NCBI RefSeq assembly: GCF_019649015.1
Contig: NZ_BLPI01000001.1
Span: forward strand, 3,281,001 to 3,345,000
DNA: 64,000 nucleotides
Reading direction: 5' to 3'
DNA from: Agarivorans litoreus
GTDB lineage: Bacteria; Pseudomonadota; Gammaproteobacteria; Enterobacterales; Celerinatantimonadaceae
Part shown: piece by piece, positions 27,989 through 36,050 of the stretch
How the letters are laid out: each line of letters begins with the position of its first letter
Position numbering within the stretch: the stretch's first letter is position 1
Position numbers and translations under genes: made by a program
The notes under the pieces: generated by a model
Told to the model about the DNA's origin: nothing
Database searches by the model: none
Seen by the model: the letters and a program-made list of their open reading frames with translations, nothing else

Positions 27989-29242
27989 ATGAAAATCGCC
28001 ATTATAGGTGCCGGCATCTCCGGCATGACCTGTGCGCACTTATTAAAAGAGCAGCATGAAGTAACGCTATTAGAGCAAAACGACTACTTAGGTGGCCACA
28101 CCGCTACTAACCAAGTCACTATAGAGGGCAAAGAGCACGCAGTAGACACCGGTTTTATTGTGTTTAATGACCGCACCTATCCTCTGTTTAATAAGTTATT
28201 AGCCAAGTTGGGCATTCAAGCTCAAGAAACTGAAATGAGCTTTAGTGTGGTAAATCCCGAGCTCAACTTGCAGTACAACGGCCACGATTTAAATACCTTG
28301 TTTGCCCAACGCAGCAACTTACTCAAACCTAGTTTTTACAAGTTTATAAATGAAATACTGCGTTTCAATAAGTTAGCTAAAGCCGCGGTAGACATCGATA
28401 CCGCGGTAAGCCTTGGCCAGTTTTTAGAGCAGCATCGCTTCTCGCGCATGTTTCAAGAGAACTACTTATTACCAATGGGCGCGGCCATTTGGTCTTCTTC
28501 GTTAAACGGCATTATGCAGTTTCCGATGCAGTTTTTTGCTCGCTTTTTTGTGAATCACGGTTTGTTAGACGTAGCCAACCGGCCGCAATGGTATGTCATC
28601 CCTGGGGGCTCAAAACAATACATTAAGCCGCTGTTAGCGGGTTTAGATGAGCAGATCCGTTTGAACAGCCAAGTGAGTAGCATTCAGCGAGATGATATAG
28701 GCGTTAAAATTGAAACCAGCGATGGCTGGCAATGGCAGGGGGATGCGGTAATTTTTGCTTGTCATAGTGACCAAGCGTTGTCGGCGTTAGGCGCACAGGC
28801 CAGTGATGATGAGCGTTCGGTACTAGGCAAACTCAAGTATCAAAATAACGAAGTAATTCTGCATACCGACGAGCGCTTATTGCCAAGCATTCATCGTGCG
28901 CGAGCCAGTTGGAATTACCTATTACCACCTAGTGGTGATAGAGGCGACCGCCTAGCCAGTGTTACCTACGACATGAACCGTTTGCAGGGCTTAAGCGATG
29001 CGCCGCAGTTTTGCGTTACCCTAAACCCCCTAGAGCCGATAGCCGAAGATAAAGTGATTAAGCGCTTTAATTACATGCATCCGGTGTTTTCCATAGACGG
29101 CCACCAAGCCCAACAGCAACGCGACGTTATTTGTGGGCACAACAATAGCTACTTTTGTGGCGCTTATTGGCACAACGGTTTTCACGAAGATGGCGTGCGC
29201 TCGGCTGTGGAGGTGTGTCGTAAGTTTGGAGTGGACCTATGA
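27989..29242 (+). CDS. FAD-dependent oxidoreductase (amine oxidase/desaturase-like)
   Basis: About 417 residues. It starts with the dinucleotide-binding motif [17 protein letters not shown], followed by [17 protein letters not shown]. The C-terminal flavin site reads [25 protein letters not shown]. The ATG at 27989 has AAGGAAGGAG upstream. Proteins of this family beside a cyclopropane-synthase-like enzyme and DUF1365 form a conserved set. In Rhodobacter related flavoproteins act in furan fatty acid synthesis, so a fatty-acyl desaturation role is possible here, but unproven. Its stop overlaps the next start. Confidence 0.9.
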   Translation: MKIAIIGAGISGMTCAHLLKEQHEVTLLEQNDYLGGHTATNQVTIEGKEHAVDTGFIVFNDRTYPLFNKLLAKLGIQAQETEMSFSVVNPELNLQYNGHDLNTLFAQRSNLLKPSFYKFINEILRFNKLAKAAVDIDTAVSLGQFLEQHRFSRMFQENYLLPMGAAIWSSSLNGIMQFPMQFFARFFVNHGLLDVANRPQWYVIPGGSKQYIKPLLAGLDEQIRLNSQVSSIQRDDIGVKIETSDGWQWQGDAVIFACHSDQALSALGAQASDDERSVLGKLKYQNNEVILHTDERLLPSIHRARASWNYLLPPSGDRGDRLASVTYDMNRLQGLSDAPQFCVTLNPLEPIAEDKVIKRFNYMHPVFSIDGHQAQQQRDVICGHNNSYFCGAYWHNGFHEDGVRSAVEVCRKFGVDL

Positions 29243-29970
29243 GCATAGAACACTCGGCTATCGCCTTTGGCGATACTTTTCACCAACGCTTTGTGCCGCG
29301 TAAACACGGCTTTAATTATCGGCTGTATTACGCCTGGATTGATTTGGCTGAAGAACAAACCGTGCAGCAAGAGCTGCAACGTTTTGGGCGTGTTTTACCT
29401 TGGTTTCGCTTAAAAGCGGGCGACTATTTAGGCAGCGAACAAGGCACTATCCGTGATAAAGCCTTGCGCGCTCAGCAGCGTTTTCAGCCCGACTACCAAG
29501 CCAAGCAAGTGGTCTTACTTGGTCAACTGCGCTGCTTGGGTTGGTACTTTAGCCCGGTTAACTTTGTGCTCTATGGCGACGGCGATAAGTTTGATTACAT
29601 GCTGGCCGAAGTCACCAATACTCCTTGGAAAGAAAAACACCAATATTGGCTGGATTTAAACGAGCTAAAAGATCACGACAAAACCTTTCATGTTTCCCCT
29701 TTTAATCCCATGGACATGCGTTATCACTGGCAAGTAAAGCTGGTGCAACAGCAGGTTAATATTGTGATTAATTGCTGGCGCGAGCAGAAAGAGTTTAGTG
29801 CTGGCATAAATTTAATTAAGCAGCCATTAAACTCTTCTAGCCTTCGCCGCGTAATAAGTTCATACCCTTTAATGACTCTCAAGGTTGTTACAGGAATTTA
29901 CTGGCAAGCATTAAAGCTATGGATGAAAAAAGTGCCTTTTTATAGTCATCCAGCCAGTGCTAAAAAATAA
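29239..29970 (+). CDS. DUF1365 family protein
   Basis: 243 residues. It shows the DUF1365 pattern: an opening [20 protein letters not shown], then [32 protein letters not shown] and [14 protein letters not shown]. The family almost always lies between an FAD oxidoreductase and a CFA-type methylase, as here. The biochemical function is not established. The ATGA overlap with the preceding gene shows translational coupling, and the methylase starts 24 bases downstream. Confidence 0.94.
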   Translation: MSIEHSAIAFGDTFHQRFVPRKHGFNYRLYYAWIDLAEEQTVQQELQRFGRVLPWFRLKAGDYLGSEQGTIRDKALRAQQRFQPDYQAKQVVLLGQLRCLGWYFSPVNFVLYGDGDKFDYMLAEVTNTPWKEKHQYWLDLNELKDHDKTFHVSPFNPMDMRYHWQVKLVQQQVNIVINCWREQKEFSAGINLIKQPLNSSSLRRVISSYPLMTLKVVTGIYWQALKLWMKKVPFYSHPASAKK

Positions 29971-29994
29971 ATAAAATTGCCCTAAGGAAAAACT

Positions 29995-31215
29995 ATGGCT
30001 ACTGCAAAATCGCTTTCTTCTGCTTCAGTTTCCAGTGGTTTAGATTGGACCCGCCACCTGGTATTAAAAACCTTTGACGGTTTAAAAGGCGGCGCCATTT
30101 TAATGAGTCAAGCAGGTTACGAGTCGGTTCATTTAGGTGAAGCTGACCACCCCGAAACCGTTGAAGTTCATATCCTCGATTCTCAAGTTTTTTCTCGTAT
30201 TTTAAAAGGCGGTAGCATTGCTGCAGGCGAAACCTACATGGAAGGGTTGTGGCGCTGTTCTAATCTGCACCGCTTACTGCAGCTGTTGGCCGACAACCAA
30301 GATCACCTCGATAGCTTAGACAGAAAACTGCACTGGTTCACCGATGCGTGGTTTAAAGTGCAGCACTTCTTTCGCCGCAACAACAAACGCCAAGCGAAAA
30401 AGAACATTCTGGCTCACTACGATCTTGGCAACGATTTCTATCAATCGTTTCTTGATCCGCAAATGCAGTATTCTTCAGCCATTTTTGGCGGCCAAGACAT
30501 TAGCTTAGCCGAGGCGCAAGACAACAAACTTAAACGGATATGTGAGCAACTCAAGTTGCAACCTAGTGATCATCTATTAGAAATTGGCACCGGTTGGGGG
30601 GGGTTGGCAATGTATGCGGCTAGCCATTATGGTTGCAAGGTAACCACCACCACCATTTCAGACAAACAGCACGCCTATGTGGTGGAGAAGGTAGCGGAGC
30701 GTAAGCTCAGTCACTTAGTTACCGTGCTAAATAAAGATTACCGCGATTTAGAAGGCCAGTACGACAAACTGGTCTCTATTGAAATGATCGAAGCTGTGGG
30801 CGAGAAATTTTTACCGGGTTTCGCCGAGCTATGTGCCAACAGGTTAAAGGCCGGTGGTTTAATGCTTATTCAAGCGATTACCATTGATGACCGCCGTTTT
30901 TCGGCCTATCGTAAAAGTGTCGACTTTATTCAGCAGTATGTATTTCCTGGTGGCTTCTTACCTTCGCCATCGCTGCTCAAACAGCTCTTTTCCAAGCAAG
31001 GCTTACAATCTCTACAGCGACTAGAAATAGGTATCGACTACGCCGAAACCCTCCAGCACTGGCATCAGCGGGTGCAACAGCAGCATAACAACAATCAACG
31101 CTTCGGCTTCGACGAGCAGTTCTACCGCCTATGGCATTTCTACTTTGCTTACTGCGAAGCAGGTTTTAGAAGTCATAACATTGGTACCGAGCAACTTACT
31201 TTGGTTAAGGCCTAA
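29995..31215 (+). CDS. Cyclopropane-fatty-acyl-phospholipid synthase family methyltransferase
   Basis: 406 residues. The SAM-binding motif LLEIGTGWGGLAMYAA lies mid-protein. The CFA hallmarks AHYDLGNDFYQSFLDPQMQYSSAIF, VSIEMIEAVGEKF and FIQQYVFPGG are all present. It transfers a methyl(ene) group from SAM to an unsaturated acyl chain of a membrane phospholipid. In this operon it may form either a cyclopropane or a methylated intermediate (UfaM-like). Motifs alone do not separate these. AAGGAAAA lies upstream of the ATG. Confidence 0.94.
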   Translation: MATAKSLSSASVSSGLDWTRHLVLKTFDGLKGGAILMSQAGYESVHLGEADHPETVEVHILDSQVFSRILKGGSIAAGETYMEGLWRCSNLHRLLQLLADNQDHLDSLDRKLHWFTDAWFKVQHFFRRNNKRQAKKNILAHYDLGNDFYQSFLDPQMQYSSAIFGGQDISLAEAQDNKLKRICEQLKLQPSDHLLEIGTGWGGLAMYAASHYGCKVTTTTISDKQHAYVVEKVAERKLSHLVTVLNKDYRDLEGQYDKLVSIEMIEAVGEKFLPGFAELCANRLKAGGLMLIQAITIDDRRFSAYRKSVDFIQQYVFPGGFLPSPSLLKQLFSKQGLQSLQRLEIGIDYAETLQHWHQRVQQQHNNNQRFGFDEQFYRLWHFYFAYCEAGFRSHNIGTEQLTLVKA

Positions 31216-31219
31216 GCTC

Positions 31220-31693
31220 ATGCAATGGCCGGTATTGCTGCTATTTAAACTTAACTGGTTAGCGGCCTTCTTTTGGGGGCAGCAAGCGGTGATGTTTATG
31301 GCGCTGGGGTTAATCGGCTTAGTGGCTTTGCAAGTTCGCCGTTACCAATGGGCTGTGCTAATACCTTGTGCCATGCTTTGCGTGGTGGGCGTTATTCTGG
31401 ATTTCAGTTTAGTAAAAATGGGCGTGCTTAGCTTTAGCTCGCCCAATTTACCGCTGTTTATGATGCTGCTTTGGGCAAGCTTTGCCTTGTTATTGCCAAG
31501 CCTAGCCAGTTTCCCTAAACCTTTTATGCCCTTGTTTGTGGCGGTGATGGGGCCAGTTTCTTACTACCTAGCCAGTTTAGCGCAGGTATTTGCGATACAG
31601 CCCGATGCAATATTAGGTCTGCTTATTCTGTTCCCCTTGTGGGCGGGCTTTGCTTACTTAGCTAATTCGCTATTGGAGAAACGCTATGTTTAA
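31220..31693 (+). CDS. DUF2878 membrane protein
   Basis: About 157 residues, nearly all hydrophobic, with five or so membrane helices. It matches DUF2878 by pattern: LFKLNWLAAFFWGQQAV at the start and GVILDFSLVKMGVLSF in the middle. The ATG at 31220 lies four bases after the methylase stop. It belongs to the same operon and is likely an inner-membrane partner of the lipid-modifying enzymes. The exact role is unknown. Its end overlaps the next gene by eight bases. Confidence 0.88.
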   Translation: MQWPVLLLFKLNWLAAFFWGQQAVMFMALGLIGLVALQVRRYQWAVLIPCAMLCVVGVILDFSLVKMGVLSFSSPNLPLFMMLLWASFALLLPSLASFPKPFMPLFVAVMGPVSYYLASLAQVFAIQPDAILGLLILFPLWAGFAYLANSLLEKRYV

Positions 31694-32177
31694 AGCCATG
31701 GCATTAGCCAGTATTTTATTGGCGTTTTCTAGCCAAGCAGAAACACAAATGCAGCTGGTGGGTAACGCTAAGTTGCAAGTATTGTTTTGGCCCATTTACA
31801 CGGTTAGCTTGCACAGCCCAGATGGGCGTTACCAGCAAAACCGTTACCCAATGGAACTCACCATTGATTACCTACGCAAAATTAAACGCGATAAATTGCT
31901 AGAAGCAACCGAGGATGAGTGGCAGCGCCTAGGAGTATGCGAGCAAGCACCTTGTGAGCAATGGTTAGCAGAGCTTTCACAACTTTGGCCAGACTTAAAA
32001 AAAGGCGACCAACTAAAGCTAGTGGCTGAGTCAGCTAATCAAGGTCAGTTTTACTTAAATGGTAAGTTGCTGGGCTCGTTAGAAGATAAGTTATTTAGCC
32101 AACACTTCTTGGGTATTTGGCTATCCGAAGACAGCCGATTCCCTAAACAGCAACGTAAACTGATTGGCGCCAACTAA
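31686..32177 (+). CDS. Chalcone isomerase-like secreted protein
   Basis: 163 residues with a signal peptide ending near SSQA. The remainder fits the chalcone-isomerase-like family of bacteria: GNAKLQVLFWPIYTVSLHSPDG, then ELTIDYLRKIKRDKLLEATEDEW, then GSLEDKLFSQHFLGIWLSED. These bacterial members probably bind fatty acids in the periplasm rather than isomerise flavonoids. It is the last gene of the seven-gene operon and starts inside the end of DUF2878. A decayed copy of its last 22 codons follows. Confidence 0.88.
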   Translation: MFKAMALASILLAFSSQAETQMQLVGNAKLQVLFWPIYTVSLHSPDGRYQQNRYPMELTIDYLRKIKRDKLLEATEDEWQRLGVCEQAPCEQWLAELSQLWPDLKKGDQLKLVAESANQGQFYLNGKLLGSLEDKLFSQHFLGIWLSEDSRFPKQQRKLIGAN

Positions 32178-32195
32178 GTCTAACTAGCTTTCCTA

Positions 32196-32261
32196 GGCAT
32201 TTGCTTATCTGAAGGCAGCCGCTTCCTTAAGCTGCAACGTAAGTTGGTGGGCGCTAACTAG
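32196..32261 (+). pseudogene. Duplicated 3' tail of the chalcone isomerase-like gene
   Basis: 66 bases that translate to a diverged copy of the last 21 residues plus stop (GICLSEGSRF... against GIWLSEDSRF...). It lies 84 bases downstream of the original (32112-32177) and overlaps the end of the convergent DsbA-family gene. It has no start of its own. It suggests a decayed tandem duplication or partial deletion of a second copy. Confidence 0.7.
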
Positions 32262-32910
32262 CGCTGTTGGTACACTCGTTAATCACTTGTAGTAAGGTTT
32301 CCACAGGCTGCGCGCCAGACAATAAGTAACGATTATTAAAGATAAAAGCTGGCACCGCGCTAATGTTCTGATTTTGCCACTGCTGCTGGCTGTCTCTTAC
32401 TGCTTCAACATACATTTCATCTACCAACACTCGCTCGGCTAAATCTCGGCCTAGGCCAATGCTTTCAACCACATCTAACAAGGTATTGCGGTTTGAAGGA
32501 TCTTTAGCTTGGCTAAAGTAAGCATCAAACAATGCCAGTTTTAATTCGGTTTGTTTGCCGTAAGGTTGTGCCCAATGCAGCAGTTGATGGGCTTCAAAAG
32601 TATTGTAGATACGAGAGTCAGGGCTGAACTTAAAACTAAAACCAAGTTCATCACCCAAGCTTTTTAGTTGCTCTCTAACCGCTTCACTTTGCTCAAGGGT
32701 ACTACCGTATTTTTCTTGAATATGCTCACGTAAGTTTTGCCCCTCGCTTGGCATGTTCGGATTTAGCTCAAAGGGGTGCCATTCAATATGTGGGCGAATA
32801 CTCTCGTCAACTTGTGACAGCGCTTGTTGCAGGCGTAAGTAACCCACAATGCACCAAGGGCAGACCACATCCGACACAATATCGATGCGTAAAGAAATAC
32901 CAGCAGACAT
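32254..32910 (-). CDS. DsbA-family oxidoreductase (FrnE-like)
   Basis: About 218 residues. The thioredoxin-fold active site CPWC lies near residue 18 in DIVSDVVCPWCIVGYLRLQQAL. The helical insertion and the cis-Pro region (NISAVPAFIFNNRYLLSGAQP) match the FrnE/2-hydroxychromene carboxylate isomerase-like branch. No signal peptide is present, so it acts in the cytoplasm, probably as a disulfide isomerase in oxidative stress. The ATG at 32910 has GAAGGGG upstream. It is convergent with the lipid operon. Confidence 0.9.
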   Translation of the reverse strand: MSAGISLRIDIVSDVVCPWCIVGYLRLQQALSQVDESIRPHIEWHPFELNPNMPSEGQNLREHIQEKYGSTLEQSEAVREQLKSLGDELGFSFKFSPDSRIYNTFEAHQLLHWAQPYGKQTELKLALFDAYFSQAKDPSNRNTLLDVVESIGLGRDLAERVLVDEMYVEAVRDSQQQWQNQNISAVPAFIFNNRYLLSGAQPVETLLQVINECTNSAS

Positions 32911-33092
32911 AAGCAACCCCTTCATTAAACCAGCTTAGAGTATGCGGAGTTGCCGAGAAATTGGCAACTATCGCGCTAAATTGGGGCTCAGCTTCTTTGC
33001 CGTCAGTGCAACATTAATTTGTTGTTTTTGATCTAAATAGATAACTGAGCTGTTGCTATTATGCTGTTAGCAAATGACTAGGAACCTCACTC

Positions 33093-34190
33093 ATGACCAC
33101 ATCATTGTTTTACACAATAAAGCTTGGTACTCACACCCTAAATAATCGCATCGTTATGCCACCTATGACTCGCTCTCGAGCTACTCAGCCGGGCGATGTA
33201 GCAAATCAAATGATGGCCAGCTACTACGCACAACGTGCTAGTGCTGGCTTAATCGTATCCGAAGGCACTCAAATCTCGCCAATGGGTAAAGGCTACGCTT
33301 GGACACCGGGCATTTATAGCGAACAACAAATTGCTGGCTGGAAAAAAGTCACCGATGCTGTCCACGCCAAAGGCGGCACTATGTTCGCCCAGCTTTGGCA
33401 TGTAGGGCGAGTGACTCACCCAGACAATATTAACGGCGAACAGCCAATCTCGTCTTCTGCCATTAAAGCCGAAAATGTAAAAGTGTTTATTGATAACGGC
33501 AGCGACGAACCAGGTTTTGTAGACGTAGTCACCCCGCGTGAAATGACTCAACAAGACATTGATGAAGTTATTCAGCAGTTCCGCCAAGCAGCGCTTAATG
33601 CCATTGCCGCAGGCTTTGATGGCATCGAGCTTCACGCCGCCAACGGTTACTTGATTAACCAGTTTATCGATTCAGAATCGAATCAACGCAGCGATAAATA
33701 CGGCGGTAGCTTAACCAACCGTCTGCGCTTTTTAGATGAAGTAGTTGCTGCCATGGTAGACGCCATTGGCGCCGAGCGAGTAGGCGTGCGCTTAGCTCCG
33801 CTCACGACTTTAAATGGCACCGTAGACGCCAAGCCGGAAGAAACCTACACCGCCGCTGCTGCGCTGCTAAATAAACACAATATCGTGTATTTGCACATTG
33901 CCGAAGTAGACTGGGACGACGCGCCAGAAACGCCAAAAGCCTTTAAACAAGCGCTGCGCGATGCCTTTAAAGGTGTACTTATTTACGCTGGTCGTTACAA
34001 AGCCGACAGCGCCCAACAAGCTATTGAAGAAGGCCTCGCCGACATGATTGGTTTTGGCCGCCCCTTTGTAGCAAACCCCGATCTACCCGCACGCCTAGAG
34101 CATGGTTACCCGCTGGCCGAACACGATCCAAACAGCCTGTTTGGCGGTGGCGAAAAAGGCCTAACGGATTACCCAAGTTATAAGGCCTAG
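33093..34190 (+). CDS. nemA: Old Yellow Enzyme family alkene reductase (NemA-like)
   Basis: 365 residues, usual for NemA. The FMN barrel shows NRIVMPPMTRSRA at the start, AQLWHVGRVTH, then GFDGIELHAANGYLINQFIDSESNQR and DKYGGSLTNRLRF. The active-site pair HAAN and the C-terminal GFGRPFVANPDLP phosphate region are intact. It reduces activated C=C bonds with NAD(P)H, commonly in electrophile detoxification. No linked regulator is visible. AGGAAC precedes the ATG. Confidence 0.93.
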   Translation: MTTSLFYTIKLGTHTLNNRIVMPPMTRSRATQPGDVANQMMASYYAQRASAGLIVSEGTQISPMGKGYAWTPGIYSEQQIAGWKKVTDAVHAKGGTMFAQLWHVGRVTHPDNINGEQPISSSAIKAENVKVFIDNGSDEPGFVDVVTPREMTQQDIDEVIQQFRQAALNAIAAGFDGIELHAANGYLINQFIDSESNQRSDKYGGSLTNRLRFLDEVVAAMVDAIGAERVGVRLAPLTTLNGTVDAKPEETYTAAAALLNKHNIVYLHIAEVDWDDAPETPKAFKQALRDAFKGVLIYAGRYKADSAQQAIEEGLADMIGFGRPFVANPDLPARLEHGYPLAEHDPNSLFGGGEKGLTDYPSYKA

Positions 34191-34288
34191 TTGCTAGGGT
34201 TTTGGTTTAGGAGCCAGTGAGTGAATAGACGCGCTAGCTGGCTTTTTGGGGGGAAATAGATATTACATATCCCTTTGGTTTTAGGGAA

Positions 34289-34476
34289 TTTCGCCTATCG
34301 GCGACGTCATAAGCTTTGCTCAGCTAAAGCTTACGAAGCAAAAAGAAAGGTCGCCCCGCATTATCTTATTTCCTCGTTCCTCAGTACCAAGCGCGCCTGC
34401 GCAACTCGCTACGCTCAAACAATGCTCGGCTTAATCGCTTGGCACCTGCGTGACTCGGCGATAATGAAGGGGGAGG
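34289..34476 (+). repeat. Direct repeat, copy 1
   Basis: 188 bases, nearly identical to 34507-34693. It begins TTTCGCC(T)ATCGGCGACG, holds an imperfect palindrome around AAGCTTTGCTCAGCTAAAGCTT, and has GCATTATC near the middle complementary to GATAATG near the end. It looks like a structured intergenic repeat family rather than a gene. Confidence 0.85.
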
Positions 34477-34506
34477 GAGTAGCTTACTATCGACGATGGT
34501 GTTTAG

Positions 34507-34693
34507 TTTCGCCTGTCGGCGACGTCATAAGCTTTGCTCAGCTAAAGCTTACGAAGCAAAAGAAAGGCTGCCCCGCATTATCTTATTTCCTCGTTACTCA
34601 GTGCCAAGCGCGCCTGCGCAACTCGCTAGGCTCAAACAATGCTCGGCTTAATCGCTTGGCACTTGCGTGACTCGGCGATAATGAAGGGGGAGG
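34507..34693 (+). repeat. Direct repeat, copy 2
   Basis: 187 bases, second copy, starting 218 bases after the first. The two differ by a few substitutions and one-base indels. Tandem placement next to an accessory block could aid recombination. Confidence 0.85.
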
Positions 34694-34934
34694 TTTGCTC
34701 CTTTATGCACTCCTGCTATTGGAAGCTTTATTATCTTTTGATTACTGAACAAAAGTGAGCTAACTCAAGTAAAGGGTATCTTGTTGAGTTTGTTGTTATT
34801 TGAAAGTGTGCTGTTACTGTATGATAAATGAAGCTTTGGGGGCTTGGCTGCTTTGAGCATTGTTACCTTGTAGGGTACGCATGCTTGCAAAGTCGCATTA
34901 ATCAAATGTTATACGAACTTAATTAGGAGCTTCT

Positions 34935-35702
34935 ATGGAATCATTAACTGAGCACCTTTCTCAAGAATTTCGATTTAAAGACATTGAGGAAACTTCTGAG
35001 CGTTTCTCGAAATATGATGATCATATTTATTTTGTGGTTCGCCTAGATGGGATCGGGCTTAGCAAAAAATACCTAAGAGATACCATGCGTCATAAGGCAT
35101 TTGAAGGAATAATGTGGGATGCGATGGAAAATACCTTCGATGTAATACGCCGCAAATGCCCACATGACTCTCAAAATATCGTGTTAGGTGCTTGCGTTTG
35201 CTCTGATGAAGTATCAATAGTCTTGAGCAGAGTACCGAATTACTTCGAAAATCGAGTGATCAAATCTGTTACAACTATTGCTTCCACTTTTACTAGCTTT
35301 TTTACCGGAAAAGGCATGATAAAAAAGAAATCTCCGCATATAAGTGGAGCTTTTGATGGTAGACCTTTGATGCTACGAGAGCAGGATGACATCGTGGATT
35401 ATTTTTCATATAGGTATGCGGTGAATATGAGGAACTCATTGACTAAGCTATTGCGTTTGAGCGGAGTTGATTCGGATGAAATCTACCAAGATAACAACTT
35501 TAATTCTCTCGATTACCTAATTTCTAAAGTCACAGAGTTAGGTCTTCAGGACGAAACGGCAGCCTTGTTTGAAACTCCCATATTTTTCGTTTCTGCAGAG
35601 CAAAAATTGGAGAACTATCGGTTCAACTCGATCGAAGAAATGAGGGAGTTGTTCGGCTCTAAACTAAAAATTCAAGAGTCATGGTTAGCCCAGTTCGCAT
35701 AG
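34935..35702 (+). CDS. Divergent Thg1-like protein (3'-5' nucleotidyltransferase family)
   Basis: 255 residues. Catalytic motifs of the Thg1/TLP family are in order: VVRLDG with metal ligand D38; SDEVS with D91 and E92; YFENRVIKSV matching the NGR..K region; FDGRPLML (D141) and DYFSYRYAVNMRNSL, matching the YFxWRQxDAxRN stretch. The family adds nucleotides to RNA 5' ends in the 3'-5' direction. Bacterial members repair truncated tRNA 5' ends on a template. Differences: no YxQ before SDE and a long C-terminal helix region. AGGAGC precedes the ATG. It stands 81 bases before the interrupted Shedu gene. Confidence 0.85.
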   Translation: MESLTEHLSQEFRFKDIEETSERFSKYDDHIYFVVRLDGIGLSKKYLRDTMRHKAFEGIMWDAMENTFDVIRRKCPHDSQNIVLGACVCSDEVSIVLSRVPNYFENRVIKSVTTIASTFTSFFTGKGMIKKKSPHISGAFDGRPLMLREQDDIVDYFSYRYAVNMRNSLTKLLRLSGVDSDEIYQDNNFNSLDYLISKVTELGLQDETAALFETPIFFVSAEQKLENYRFNSIEEMRELFGSKLKIQESWLAQFA

Positions 35703-35783
35703 CAAACAAATTAAGTACGCTCCACTCACCGCTTATTGGCAGCGTTAGCAGTTTCAAAGTAAACGATAGATAAGAGGTTATCG

Positions 35784-36050
35784 GTGTTTGAGATTCCAGG
35801 TTTTAAGCCTACAGAAGATGATGTGATTAGAAATTCAAAGCTAGAGACTCTCTATAATCATACCTTTGAAAAAGGCAGGTTTTTCCAAGTCATTTTCTCT
35901 GACGAAAGTGAATTTCATATTCAGCTTGCTCCACGCACTATGATGAAAGTTGTTTACCTGAAAGAAAAAGATGATATCGAGGGAATTAAACTATGCAAGT
36001 TAGTTAGCGGAGAGGAAAAGCAAGTTATTGAGCTTTCTAAGTTTAATATG
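35784..36050 (+). pseudogene. sduA: Shedu (DUF4263) gene, 5' fragment, split by ISAs1
   Basis: The first 89 codons of a Shedu gene starting at GTG (35784) with AGAGG upstream. The frame runs into the insertion element at 36051 and ends there after about eight foreign codons. The product would be a small N-terminal domain only (FEIPGFKPTEDDVIRNSKLE...). The last residues, KFNM, are also the first Shedu residues on the far side, encoded by the duplicated target. The N-terminal region likely folds apart from the nuclease domain. Confidence 0.85.
36041..36050 (+). repeat. Target-site duplication of the ISAs1 element, left copy
   Basis: GTTTAATATG, ten bases, repeated exactly at 37313-37322 on the other side of the element. 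Confidence 0.95.

Larger units (their letters stand above)
34191..34934. other. Long non-coding stretch carrying two direct repeats, before the accessory genes
   Basis: 744 bases between nemA and the Thg1-like gene. It holds the two 188-base repeats (34289-34476 and 34507-34693). After them lies an AT-rich stretch that must contain the Thg1-like promoter. No convincing protein is encoded: an open frame across the repeats has no independent start signal and simply follows the repeat sequence. It marks the left edge of the accessory block. Confidence 0.7.

Noticed and set aside
34275-34670. An open frame of 131 codons across the direct repeats
   Set aside because: It follows the two repeat copies, has no ribosome site of note, and its repeated residues come from the repeat itself rather than from a conserved protein.
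34914-35765. Possible integron gene cassette: GTTATAC before the Thg1-like gene and GCGTTAGC after it
   Set aside because: The flanking sequences lack full GTTRRRY and RYYYAAC cores and a convincing attC fold, and no integrase gene lies in the window.
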